Part shown: positions 16,833-25,116 of the stretch, one piece after another | Numbering within the stretch: the first letter of the stretch is position 1 | How the letters are laid out: each line of letters starts with the position of its first letter | DNA from: Mycolicibacterium moriokaense | GTDB taxonomy: Bacteria > Actinomycetota > Actinomycetes > Mycobacteriales > Mycobacteriaceae | DNA length: 64,000 nucleotides | Reading direction: 5' to 3' | Assembly: GCF_003201655.1 (NCBI RefSeq) | Contig: NZ_QJJU01000016.1 | Location: forward strand, 1 to 64,000 | Program-made: the position numbers and the translations under genes | The notes under the pieces: model-generated | Seen by the model: only the letters and a program-made list of their open reading frames with translations | Told to the model about the DNA's origin: nothing | The model's database searches: none

Positions 16833-18299
16833 ATGCCCGCTCGCCTCACCCGTGTCATCGCCGTGCTGGCGGCTTTGGCGGTAGTGGTCGGCACCGGCGT
16901 TGCGTGGGGCAAGATCCGGTCGTTCGAATCCGGCATCAACCACTTTTCCTCGATGGCGCTCGGCGCGGGCGGCGCGGACGGCGCGATCGACATTTTGCTC
17001 GTCGGCTTGGACAGCCGCACCGACGCGCACGGCAACCCGCTTTCGGCAGAGGAGCTGGCAACGCTGCGGGCCGGCGACAACGAGTCCACCAACACCGACA
17101 CGATCATCTTGGTGCGCATCCCGAACAACGGGAAGTCGGCCACCGCCATATCGATCCCCCGCGACTCCTACGTCGCGACGCCGGGCGGGAACAAGATGAA
17201 GATCAACGGCGTGTACGGCTCGGCCTATTTTGAGAAGAAGACGGAACTCGTCGAACAACAGGGCATGGACCCGGCAAAGGCCGAACCGGAAGCGACCGAA
17301 GCCGGCCGCGAAGCGTTGATCAAGACCGTCGCCAACCTGACCGGCGTTACCGTCGACCACTACGCGGAAATCGGGCTGCTCGGCTTCGCGTTGATCACCG
17401 ACGCCCTCGGCGGCGTCAACGTCTGCCTGAAAGACGCTGTGTACGAACCCCTTTCCGGTGCCGACTTCCCCGCAGGCTGGCAGAAGCTGGACGGCCCGCA
17501 AGCGTTGAGCTTCGTTCGGCAGCGCCATGACCTGCCCCGCGGCGACCTGGACCGGGTCACCAGACAGCAGGCGGTGATGGCCGCGCTCGCGCATGACGTG
17601 ATCTCCGGCAAGACACTGTCCAGCCCTTCGACATTGAACCGCCTGCAGGACGCCGTTCAACGGTCCGTGGTGCTTTCCGAAGGTTGGGACATCATGGATT
17701 TCATCCAGCAACTACAGAAGCTGGCGGCTGGCCACATCGCATTCGCCACCATCCCGATCCTCGAGGAAGCCGGATGGAGCGACGACGGCATGCAGAGCGT
17801 TGTGCGGGTGGACCCGAGCCAGGTCAAGGATTGGGTAGGTAGTCTGCTGCACGAGCAGGCCGAAGGTAAGACCGAGCAATTGGCTTATGCGCCAAGCAAA
17901 ACCAAGATCGACGTGGTCAACGACTCCGATATCAACGGGCTGGCCGCCGCCGTATCGCAGTTGCTGACCAACAAGGGATTCGCTACCGGCAACACCGGCA
18001 ATAACGACGCAGGCCACGTCACGGGCAGCCAGGTGCAGGCCGCCAAGGCCGACGACCTTGGCGCACAGGCGGTTTCCAAGGAGCTCGGCGGACTGCCGGT
18101 CGTCCAGAACGCATCGGTGTCGCCCGGCTCAGCGCGTGTCGTGCTGGCCGGTGACTACACCGGCCCCGGTTCCGGCCTGGACGGCAGCAATCCCGCATTG
18201 GCCACCGTCGACGCCGCGGCCAACGGATCGACCGACTCCGCGCCAGCGCCATCGCCGATCCTCACGGCCGGCTCCAACGACCCGGAGTGCGTCAACTGA
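16833..18299 (+). CDS. LytR-CpsA-Psr (LCP) ligase, Lcp1-like
   Basis: Membrane-anchored phosphotransferase that attaches polyprenyl-PP-linked polymer (arabinogalactan in mycobacteria) to peptidoglycan. The 488-residue protein has an N-terminal helix (7-27), an LCP domain (about 50-250: ILLVGLDSRTD, NTDTIILVRI, AISIPRDSYV, LSFVRQRHDLPRGDLDRVTRQQ with the essential Arg residues) and a C-terminal LytR_C domain (about 365-455). Divergent from rmlD. By position it matches Rv3267 (Lcp1). Confidence 0.93.
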   Translation: MPARLTRVIAVLAALAVVVGTGVAWGKIRSFESGINHFSSMALGAGGADGAIDILLVGLDSRTDAHGNPLSAEELATLRAGDNESTNTDTIILVRIPNNGKSATAISIPRDSYVATPGGNKMKINGVYGSAYFEKKTELVEQQGMDPAKAEPEATEAGREALIKTVANLTGVTVDHYAEIGLLGFALITDALGGVNVCLKDAVYEPLSGADFPAGWQKLDGPQALSFVRQRHDLPRGDLDRVTRQQAVMAALAHDVISGKTLSSPSTLNRLQDAVQRSVVLSEGWDIMDFIQQLQKLAAGHIAFATIPILEEAGWSDDGMQSVVRVDPSQVKDWVGSLLHEQAEGKTEQLAYAPSKTKIDVVNDSDINGLAAAVSQLLTNKGFATGNTGNNDAGHVTGSQVQAAKADDLGAQAVSKELGGLPVVQNASVSPGSARVVLAGDYTGPGSGLDGSNPALATVDAAANGSTDSAPAPSPILTAGSNDPECVN

Positions 18300-19015
18300 C
18301 GACGCTCACATCGACGCTGCTGGATCCGCTGATGGCCGCCGATCCGGTCGGGCCGCGGATCACCTATTACGACGATGCCAGCTGTGAGCGAATCGAGCTG
18401 TCGACGGTCACCCTGGCCAACTGGGCCGCCAAGACCGGCAATCTGCTGCGCGACGAATTGGGTGCGGGCCCGGCGACCCGGGTCGCTGTGCTGCTGCCCG
18501 CCCATTGGCAGACCGCCGCCGTGCTGTTCGGAATCTGGTGGATCGGCGCGGAAGTCGTGCTTGACGGCGAAAGGCAAAGGGAGGGTGCCGACATCGGGCT
18601 GTGCACCGCCGACCGGCTCTCGGAGGCCGACGATGCGGTCGGCGCGGGTGAGATCGCGGTGTTGTCGCTGGACCCGTTCGGAAAGCCGGCCGCCGACCTG
18701 CCAGTCGGCGTAACCGACTACGCGACTTCGGTGCGCGTACACGGCGACCAGATCTCCCCCGAACGCCATCCCGGGCCCGCGCTGGACGGCCGGTCGGTCA
18801 CCGAAGTTTTCGTCGACGCCCAAGCCTCGGCCGCCGCACAGGGTTTCACGGCAAGCGATCGTGTGATGTCGACGTCCGACTGGGCAACCGCTGACGACCT
18901 GACCACCAATCTGTTGGCCGTTTACGTTGCCGGTGCGTCACTTGTGCAGGTCGCGAACCCCGATGTGGCCGCACTCGACCGTCGCAGACAGATGGAGAAA
19001 GCAACCCGCGGGTAG
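18287..19015 (+). CDS. TIGR03089 family protein (AMP-binding-like, Rv3268-like)
   Basis: A 242-residue actinobacterial protein resembling the N-terminal part of acyl-CoA synthetase / AMP-binding enzymes (GPRITYYDDASCERIELS, WAAKTGNLLRDELG, VAVLLPAHWQTAAVLFG) but lacking the ATP loop and the C-terminal lid, so it is unlikely to adenylate by itself. The function is unknown. The GTG at 18287 overlaps the LCP stop by 13 bp. Confidence 0.75.
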   Translation: MRQLTTLTSTLLDPLMAADPVGPRITYYDDASCERIELSTVTLANWAAKTGNLLRDELGAGPATRVAVLLPAHWQTAAVLFGIWWIGAEVVLDGERQREGADIGLCTADRLSEADDAVGAGEIAVLSLDPFGKPAADLPVGVTDYATSVRVHGDQISPERHPGPALDGRSVTEVFVDAQASAAAQGFTASDRVMSTSDWATADDLTTNLLAVYVAGASLVQVANPDVAALDRRRQMEKATRG

Positions 19016-19068
19016 CGCCGTAGGGCCACGCTGAAGAAATGATCGGCTGGCGTCATTTCTGGTGATGG

Positions 19069-19380
19069 GTGCTGTCGGCGCCGCTGCCGGGGTCGCACAA
19101 CCCGCCCAACGACGGGGTGCCGGTCAAACCGAACCAGCGGGTCCGAATCCGGTTCATCAACGAGTCGATGATGTTCCACCCGTTCCACCTACACGGTCAC
19201 ACCTTTCAGGTGATGAACGCGGGCGTCCCGAAGGCACGCAAGAACACGGTGCTGGTGCCACCAAAGCAAACCGTGGAGGTCGATTTCGACACGAACAATC
19301 CCGGTCGGTGGATCAGCCACTGCCACAACACCTATCACCTCGAGGCGGGCATGGCGTTCTTCGTCGAGTACGCGGGCTGA
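19069..19380 (+). pseudogene. C-terminal remnant of a multicopper oxidase
   Basis: About 103 residues equal to the last fifth of a multicopper oxidase. It keeps the copper motifs HPFHLHGHTF and HCHNTYHLEAGM, the type 1/2/3 ligands of the last cupredoxin domain. The first cupredoxin domains are absent, an in-frame stop sits just before the apparent GTG, and no signal peptide is seen. A full enzyme has roughly 500 residues and needs the N-terminal HxH pairs for the trinuclear centre, so this piece cannot work alone. It lies convergent with fadE25. Confidence 0.75.
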
Positions 19381-19383
19381 GGA

Positions 19384-20547
19384 CTACTTCAGCAGCGCGC
19401 GCGACATGACGACGCGCTGAATCTGGTTGGTGCCCTCGTAGATCTGGGTGATCTTGGCGTCGCGCATGAACCGCTCGACAGGGAAGTCGGTGGTGTATCC
19501 GTAACCGCCGAACAACTGGACTGCGTCGGTGGTCACCTCCATGGCGACGTCGGATGCGAAACACTTCGACGCCGAGGAGATGAAACCGAGGTTGGGTTCA
19601 CCGCGTTCGGCGCGGGCGGCGGCGGTGTACACCATCAGCCTGGCGGCCTCCAGCTTCATCGCCATGTCGGCGAGCATGAACTGGACAGCCTGGAAATCGC
19701 CGATTGACTTGCCGAACTGCTTGCGCTCCTTGACATATGCGATCGCCGCATCGAGTGCGCCCTGAGCAATGCCCACCGCCTGCGCGCCGATCGTCGGGCG
19801 GGTGTGGTCCAGCGTGGCCAGTGCGGTCTTGAAGCCGGTGCCCGGGTCGCCGATGATTCGATCCGCGGGAATCCGGCAGTCCTCGAAGTAGAGCTCGGTG
19901 GTGGGCGAACCCTTGATGCCCATCTTGTGTTCCTTGGCGCCGACCGAGAAGCCGGGATCGTCCTTGTGCACGACGAACGCCGAGATACCGTTGGCACCGT
20001 TGTCCGGATCGGTGACCGCCATCACCGTGTACCACGTGGAATGCCCGCCGTTGGAGATCCAGCACTTGGATCCGTTGAGCACCCACTCATCGCCCTCGGC
20101 CTTGGCCCTGGTCCGCATCGAAGCCGCGTCACTGCCTGCCTCACGCTCGGACAACGCGTACGACGCGACCGCCTCACCGGCGGCGATGGAAGGCAAGACC
20201 TGCTTCTTGAGGTCCTCGGACCCGCGCATCAGCAGGCCCATGGTGCCCAGCTTGTTGCAGATCGGAATCAGCGACGACGACGCGCACACCCGCGCCACCT
20301 CTTCGATGACAATGCACGCCGCCACCGAGTCGCCGCCCTCGCCGCCGTACTCCTCAGGGATATGGATGGCGGCGAAGCCGGAGGCCGTCAGTGCCGCTAA
20401 AGCCTCATCGGTGTAGCGAGCCTTCTCGTCGACGTCGGCGGCGTACGGGGCGATCTCTTTCTCGCACAGGTCACGCAGTACCGACCGCAGCTCATTGTGC
20501 TCGTCAGCGAGCTTGAAAGCATCAAACGCCGGGTTACCAATGGCCAT
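19384..20547 (-). CDS. fadE25: Acyl-CoA dehydrogenase FadE25
   Basis: FAD enzyme of beta-oxidation or branched-chain amino acid degradation, 387 residues. Signatures: YALSEREAGSDAASM (FAD contact, about 130-145), WISNGG, DHTRPTIGAQAVG, and the catalytic base Glu371 in IYEGTNQIQR. The ATG at 20547 has AAGGAG upstream. Conserved in position beside purE/purK in mycobacteria (Rv3274c). Confidence 0.95.
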   Translation of the reverse strand: MAIGNPAFDAFKLADEHNELRSVLRDLCEKEIAPYAADVDEKARYTDEALAALTASGFAAIHIPEEYGGEGGDSVAACIVIEEVARVCASSSLIPICNKLGTMGLLMRGSEDLKKQVLPSIAAGEAVASYALSEREAGSDAASMRTRAKAEGDEWVLNGSKCWISNGGHSTWYTVMAVTDPDNGANGISAFVVHKDDPGFSVGAKEHKMGIKGSPTTELYFEDCRIPADRIIGDPGTGFKTALATLDHTRPTIGAQAVGIAQGALDAAIAYVKERKQFGKSIGDFQAVQFMLADMAMKLEAARLMVYTAAARAERGEPNLGFISSASKCFASDVAMEVTTDAVQLFGGYGYTTDFPVERFMRDAKITQIYEGTNQIQRVVMSRALLK

Positions 20548-20559
20548 GGCGACTCCTTG

Positions 20560-21399
20560 CTACTCGCCGGTAACCCTACCCTTCCCACCGGAGACGACCC
20601 GCAGCCCTCGGACCATCTGCCGGTAGGTGCCGTGATAGATCGTGCGGGCCAGCTGGCTCTTGCGAAGGATGCCTTTGGCGCCCTGCGCCACGATCAACGT
20701 GACCTCGTGGCCGGCGTAAACCGAGGGTCCCGTGGCAAACCGCAGCTTTCGCGCAACATCGGACTCCACCGCGGTTCGATAGAACTCGCAATAGTCGGAC
20801 TGGGCGAAGAACACCTTGTTGAACCCGATCAGGAAGGGCGCAAGCTTGGCGCCGTCCTCGAGATAGCGCTGTGTCCCGACGGCGACACCCGGCCAATGTT
20901 CGTTGAACACGTCGTCGGCGATGACGATCCCGCCGTCGGCCAGCGTGGCCTCGGCGAGTTTCATGTCGGAGAACACGATCTCTTCGGTGTGGCCGCCGTC
21001 GACGGAGAAGAACCGGATATCGTCGTCCGCCAGTTCCCGCAGGGTCTCCGGCGTGACCTTCGTCGAATCGCTCTGGTGCACGACGACGTCATCCATCGAC
21101 GACCACAGGTTCACGTTGTTGACGAACTTCTCGAGGTCGCCGTTGCCCGATCCGTCGACGTTGAGGTCCTGGTCGCCGAAGACGTCGATCGCCACCGATT
21201 TCTCGCCAGCACGCTGCAGCAGTTGCACGCCGATGAACAACTTGCCGTGGTGTACACCGATCTCCGCGACCGCACCGGAAACCTGCTTGGCGCGCTGCGC
21301 CGAATTCAGCACATCGAGGAGCACGAGGACCTCTGAGTGCAGAAACCCGGTGACGACCCTGTGGCCCACGGCCCGATAACGTCGGAAATTTGACTCCAC
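20560..21399 (-). CDS. Class I SAM-dependent methyltransferase (Methyltransf_24-type)
   Basis: A 279-residue methyltransferase with a Rossmann fold: GAVAEIGVHHGKLFIGVQLL (motif I, residues 42-61), VAIDVFGDQDLN (acidic residue for SAM) and FFSVDGGHTEEIVFSDM (near residue 130). The substrate is unknown; this type often methylates sugars or is found in polysaccharide loci. It sits between fadE25 and purE, where M. tuberculosis has no such gene. GTG 21399 follows a TANNNT box by 7 nt. Confidence 0.8.
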   Translation of the reverse strand: MESNFRRYRAVGHRVVTGFLHSEVLVLLDVLNSAQRAKQVSGAVAEIGVHHGKLFIGVQLLQRAGEKSVAIDVFGDQDLNVDGSGNGDLEKFVNNVNLWSSMDDVVVHQSDSTKVTPETLRELADDDIRFFSVDGGHTEEIVFSDMKLAEATLADGGIVIADDVFNEHWPGVAVGTQRYLEDGAKLAPFLIGFNKVFFAQSDYCEFYRTAVESDVARKLRFATGPSVYAGHEVTLIVAQGAKGILRKSQLARTIYHGTYRQMVRGLRVVSGGKGRVTGE

Positions 21400-21406
21400 C
21401 GTCCGG

Positions 21407-21412
21407 AGCCTA
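21407..21412 (-). promoter_or_regulatory. Candidate -10 box (TAGGCT, minus strand) for the methyltransferase gene
   Basis: On the minus strand TAGGCT ends 7 nt before the GTG at 21399, with no ribosome site between; a leaderless start is likely. Confidence 0.45.
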
Positions 21413-21428
21413 ATGCCCTAACAGCCGA

Positions 21429-21944
21429 TCACGCATTTCCTAGGAGCCGATCACGCAGCGCCGCATCCTTTTCCAGCACCATGCCGGCAAGTCCACTCTG
21501 GAAATCCTGCACTCGCTTGCGCAATTCGGCGTCGGCAGACCCGAGGATCCGCACGGCCAGCAATCCGGCGTTGCGTGCACCGCCGATCGACACCGTGGCC
21601 ACCGGCACGCCGGCGGGCATCTGGACGATCGACAGCAGCGAGTCCAGGCCGTCGAGGTTGGCCAGCGGCACGGGGACGCCGATGACGGGCAGCGGTGTCG
21701 CCGCGGCGACCATCCCCGGAAGGTGTGCGGCCCCGCCCGCACCTGCGATGACCACCGCGAGGCCGCGCCCCGCCGCGGTGCGCGCGTAATCGAGCATCCG
21801 GTCCGGCGTGCGGTGCGCGGAGACCACGCCGACCTCGAACGGAACGTCGAACTCGGCCAATGCGAGCGCGGCTTCCTCCATCACGGACCAGTCGCTGTCA
21901 CTGCCCATGATCACGCCCACCCGCGGCGCCGGCGCGCTAGTCAT
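21429..21944 (-). CDS. purE: N5-carboxyaminoimidazole ribonucleotide mutase PurE
   Basis: Purine synthesis: moves the carboxyl of N5-CAIR to C4, giving CAIR. The 171-residue class I PurE shows VGVIMGSDSDWSVM, VVSAHRTPDRM with the catalytic His, and the AGAGGAAHLPGMVAA loop. The ATG at 21944 overlaps the purK stop by 8 bp, so both are translated from one mRNA. Confidence 0.95.
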   Translation of the reverse strand: MTSAPAPRVGVIMGSDSDWSVMEEAALALAEFDVPFEVGVVSAHRTPDRMLDYARTAAGRGLAVVIAGAGGAAHLPGMVAAATPLPVIGVPVPLANLDGLDSLLSIVQMPAGVPVATVSIGGARNAGLLAVRILGSADAELRKRVQDFQSGLAGMVLEKDAALRDRLLGNA

Positions 21945-23163
21945 GTCCACTCCATCCGTCGGTCCACTCGGCGTGCGACAACCAGTGTGCGGCCCGGACC
22001 GCCCGTTCCCGCACATCTGCGACGTATGCGTCGTCCTCGAGCGAGCCGCCAGCGGTGCCGAGGACGTTGACGTGGCCGATCTTGCGGCCGGGCCGCTCCC
22101 CCTTGCCATATAGGTGAACCCTGGCCTCTGGCATCCTGCCGAACAGGTGATGGAGCCGCTCATCCATGCTCATCGCCGGACTCTCCTGCGCGCCAAGCAC
22201 ATTGGCCATCACGGTCACCGGTGCGATCGGCGCGGTATCGCCTAGTGGGTAGTCGAGCACCGCGCGCAGGTGCTGCTCGAACTGACTGGTCTTGGCGCCA
22301 TCCATGCTCCAGTGCCCGGAATTGTGCGGACGCATCGCCAGTTCGTTGACCACCAGCCTGCCGTCGACGGTCTCGAACAGTTCGACCGCCAGCACCCCGA
22401 CAACGCCAAGCTCGTCAGCCAGTCGCAACGCAAGTTGCCCTGCACCGCTGCTCAATTCGGCGTCGAGACGCGGCGCGGGAGCGATCACCTCGACGCAGAT
22501 GCCGTCGCGCTGCACCGTCTGCACCACCGGCCACGCGGCACCCTGCCCGAATGGCGACCGTGCCACCAGCGCGGCCAGCTCGCGCCGCATCGACACCTTC
22601 TCTTCGACCAGGACCGCCGCGCCGTCGGCCAGATAACGGCCGGCGACATCACGTGCCTCGGCCACGTCGCGGGCGATTGTCACGCCGCGACCGTCGTAGC
22701 CGCCACGCACGGTCTTGACCACGATGTCCGTATCGACGCGCGCGGCGAACGCGTCGACATCGGCGACGTCCGTCACCTCGGCAAAACGCGGCACCGAAAC
22801 GCCTAATGCCTCGAGGCGCCGCCTCATCATCAGCTTGTCCTGGGCGTGGATCAGGGCGGACGGTGGCGGAGCCACGTTCACGCCGTCGGCGACAAGCTTC
22901 TCGAGCAGTTCGGTCGGCACGTGCTCGTGATCGAAGGTCAGCGCGTCGGCACCGGCCGCCGCATCCCGCAATGCATCTAGATCGGTATGCGCGCCGATGA
23001 CGACATCCGGGGTCACCTGCGCGGCCGGATCGTCCTCGCTGACCGCCAGTACCCGCAGCGTCTGACCAAGCGAAATCGCCGCCTGGTGAGTCATCCTGGC
23101 CAGCTGTCCACCGCCGACCATGGCTACCAGCGGGGGGGAACTGGGTTTACGTGGCACAGCCAT
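21937..23163 (-). CDS. purK: N5-carboxyaminoimidazole ribonucleotide synthase PurK
   Basis: ATP-grasp enzyme that makes N5-CAIR from AIR, bicarbonate and ATP; partner of PurE. The 408-residue protein has MVGGGQLARMTHQAA (residues 15-29), KTVRGGYDGRGV (ATP loop), VEEKVSMRRELA and NELAMRPHNSGHW (active-site Asn/Arg/His). The ATG at 23163 lies 88 bp from the opposing gtrA start. Confidence 0.95.
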   Translation of the reverse strand: MAVPRKPSSPPLVAMVGGGQLARMTHQAAISLGQTLRVLAVSEDDPAAQVTPDVVIGAHTDLDALRDAAAGADALTFDHEHVPTELLEKLVADGVNVAPPPSALIHAQDKLMMRRRLEALGVSVPRFAEVTDVADVDAFAARVDTDIVVKTVRGGYDGRGVTIARDVAEARDVAGRYLADGAAVLVEEKVSMRRELAALVARSPFGQGAAWPVVQTVQRDGICVEVIAPAPRLDAELSSGAGQLALRLADELGVVGVLAVELFETVDGRLVVNELAMRPHNSGHWSMDGAKTSQFEQHLRAVLDYPLGDTAPIAPVTVMANVLGAQESPAMSMDERLHHLFGRMPEARVHLYGKGERPGRKIGHVNVLGTAGGSLEDDAYVADVRERAVRAAHWLSHAEWTDGWSGHD

Positions 23164-23237
23164 ATGTTGTCATGGCGGCGAGAGTCAGCATTACCTGCCG
23201 CGACCTGCGCGGGTACGCGTCGGCAGCGTTACTTCCG

Positions 23238-23243
23238 TAGACT
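23238..23243 (+). promoter_or_regulatory. Candidate -10 box (TAGACT) for gtrA
   Basis: TAGACT ends 8 nt before the GTG at 23252 and supports that codon as the start of a leaderless gtrA mRNA. Confidence 0.4.
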
Positions 23244-23251
23244 GCGTTGTC

Positions 23252-23920
23252 GTGTCCTTCACCGATGCCACGATCGCGCGGCTGCCAAGCCCGATCCGGC
23301 CGTACTTCGAACGACATCACGAACTCATAAAATTCGCGATCGTCGGTGCGACCACCTTCATCATCGACTCGGCGGTCTTCTACACACTCAAGCTCACGGT
23401 GCTTGAACCCAAGCCCCTCACGGCCAAGATCATCGCAGGCATCGTCGCAGTGATCGCCTCCTACATCCTCAATAGGGAATGGAGCTTCCAGAACCGCGGC
23501 GGCCGGGAGCGCCATCACGAGGCGCTGATGTTTTTCGCGTTCAGCGGCGTCGGGGTGCTGTTGTCGATGGCGCCTCTGTGGTTCTCCAGTTACGTGCTGC
23601 AGCTGCGGGTGCCCGACGTGTCGCTGACACAGGAAAACATCGCCGACTTCGTCTCCGCCTACATCATCGGCAACCTGCTGCAGATGGCGTTCCGGTTCTG
23701 GGCGTTCCGACGCTGGGTCTTCCCCGACGAGTTCGGGCGCAACCCGGACAAGGCGGTCGAATCCCTTACCGCTGGTGGCCTGGCAGAGGTCCTCGAGGAT
23801 CAGCGCGAGACGGCACTGTCCGACGGCAAGGTCACGCCGCTGCGTCGCCCCACGCGACGTGCGCGGCGAATGGCTCAGCTCGGCGATTCCTCCGAGCCCA
23901 GGGTGTCGAAGACTTCGTGA
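23252..23920 (+). CDS. GtrA-family membrane protein (Rv3277-like)
   Basis: A 222-residue integral membrane protein of the GtrA family, whose members help move polyprenyl-linked sugars across the membrane or assist glycosyltransferases. Four hydrophobic segments are visible (about 25-45, 55-75, 97-120, 140-160), with HELIKFAIVGATTFIIDSAV and the conserved FRFWAFRRWVF end. The basic C-terminal tail is about 60 residues. The GTG at 23252 is chosen over 23120, which would overlap purK. The 3' end overlaps the convergent PH-domain gene by 46 bp. Confidence 0.88.
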   Translation: MSFTDATIARLPSPIRPYFERHHELIKFAIVGATTFIIDSAVFYTLKLTVLEPKPLTAKIIAGIVAVIASYILNREWSFQNRGGRERHHEALMFFAFSGVGVLLSMAPLWFSSYVLQLRVPDVSLTQENIADFVSAYIIGNLLQMAFRFWAFRRWVFPDEFGRNPDKAVESLTAGGLAEVLEDQRETALSDGKVTPLRRPTRRARRMAQLGDSSEPRVSKTS

Positions 23921-24393
23921 TATAGCAGTGAGTGCACCCGCTCCACGCGCGGAATGTCGTGGAACTCAAGGGGATCCTGCGACGCGGATTCGATGATCAA
24001 CGTGCCGGTGCGCAGTATCCGGTCGAACACGCCGTGCCGAAACTCGACGCTGTTGATCCGCGCCAGCGGAATGTCGATGCCCGATCTGGTGAGTAGGCCG
24101 TGGCGAAACATCACCCGGCGGTCGGTGATAACGAAGTGCGTCGTCCACCAGTTGAGGAACGGCCACACCGTAAGCCACCCAATGATCACCAACCAGATGA
24201 CTGCGATAACGATGAGCACGACGTTGCGTGCGGTCCTCTCCCAGTCGGTCTGATTGACGTACCCGGCGCCGAAGGCCGCTATGGCAGTGACGATCAACAG
24301 GACCAGCACAGGGCCGATCAGCCGCTTCCAATGCGGGTGGCGGTGCAGTACGACCCGCTCCTCGGCCGCTAGGACGTTGTCCGGATACCCCAT
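23875..24393 (-). CDS. PH-domain membrane protein (YdbT/bPH2-like, Rv3278c-like)
   Basis: A 172-residue protein with two membrane helices (about 25-45 and 60-80) followed by a bacterial PH domain: HFVITDRRVMFRHGLL, IPLARINSVEFRHGVFDRIL, GTLIIESASQDPLEFHDIP. The role is unknown; it is envelope-associated. The ATG at 24393 matches the MGYPxNVLAA start of mycobacterial homologues; an upstream TTG at 24492 would add 33 residues of low complexity and is less likely. In M. tuberculosis the next gene is birA; here about 6.6 kb is inserted. Confidence 0.88.
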   Translation of the reverse strand: MGYPDNVLAAEERVVLHRHPHWKRLIGPVLVLLIVTAIAAFGAGYVNQTDWERTARNVVLIVIAVIWLVIIGWLTVWPFLNWWTTHFVITDRRVMFRHGLLTRSGIDIPLARINSVEFRHGVFDRILRTGTLIIESASQDPLEFHDIPRVERVHSLLYHEVFDTLGSEESPS

Positions 24394-25116
24394 CGGCAGT
24401 CTGGGGCGCGGTGTCCGGATGGCCGGACCCGTTTCCCCGTCCTCCTCACCTGTGTTGGGACCCCCGTAGAGGTGAGAGTCAGTCTGTTTCAAGGTGGAGC
24501 GCCCGCAGCCTTAGCGAGACGAACGACTTTACCGCGACAAGGTCGGCCCGCATGCTATTCGCGGGCGACTGTCGGACAAGCCGCGCGGGGCCGTCACATC
24601 AGCGGCTCGGCTCTCCTGTCGTACCCCGCTTAGTCCCGCAGATCTCTCCGACGAATCAAGGCGTAGTACCCGGCGCTCGAGCACCTCCCGGCCATTGTCG
24701 GTGAATCGTCGCGGTCCGAACGAGTGGTTTGCAAACAACCAGCACAGACGGGCTCGCCCACAGGCACTCGTCTTTGCTAAAACTCACCGCACATGCATTT
24801 GCCTCTGCGGTGACGGCAAATCACGACGGCCGTTATGTCGGCTTGGCAGCGCATCGAGCGAGAGGGGTCGAGTTGTCAGGCTTGCAATTTGCACTGGCGA
24901 TCACGGCCAAATAACAGCGACCTTGCCGATCGTTGACGCAGACGTCAAAAAGGACCAGTAATACCTGCTGGCCCTCAGGTTATGTCCTTTTAGTGTCGCT
25001 AACTTTAATAGAGAAAGAAGTTGTTTTCAAACCGGTACACGTGGTTGCCGCATGGGCTAATTTTATTCCAATCGCAAAGGCGATAGGCGGGGGCCGAGAC
25101 TGAAGCGAGGGTAACC
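24394..25116. other. Gene-free stretch, promoter and leader of the glycosidase gene
   Basis: No convincing gene in this 723-bp stretch; short open frames lack ribosome sites and family features. The right half (about 24960-25070) is clearly AT-richer than its surroundings. A small perfect hairpin ATCGC-AAAG-GCGAT lies at 25071-25084, 33 bp before the glycosidase ATG. It is the left edge of the insertion between the PH-domain gene and birA. Confidence 0.5.

Noticed and set aside
24411..24961. Short plus-strand frames (61-97 aa) in the gap before the glycosidase gene
   Set aside because: Arg/Pro-rich translations, no ribosome sites, no family resemblance.
24960..25116. c-di-AMP (ydaO-type) riboswitch before the glycosidase gene
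   Set aside because: The leader has a small hairpin and G-rich run, but I could not match the conserved core; a covariance-model search would be needed.
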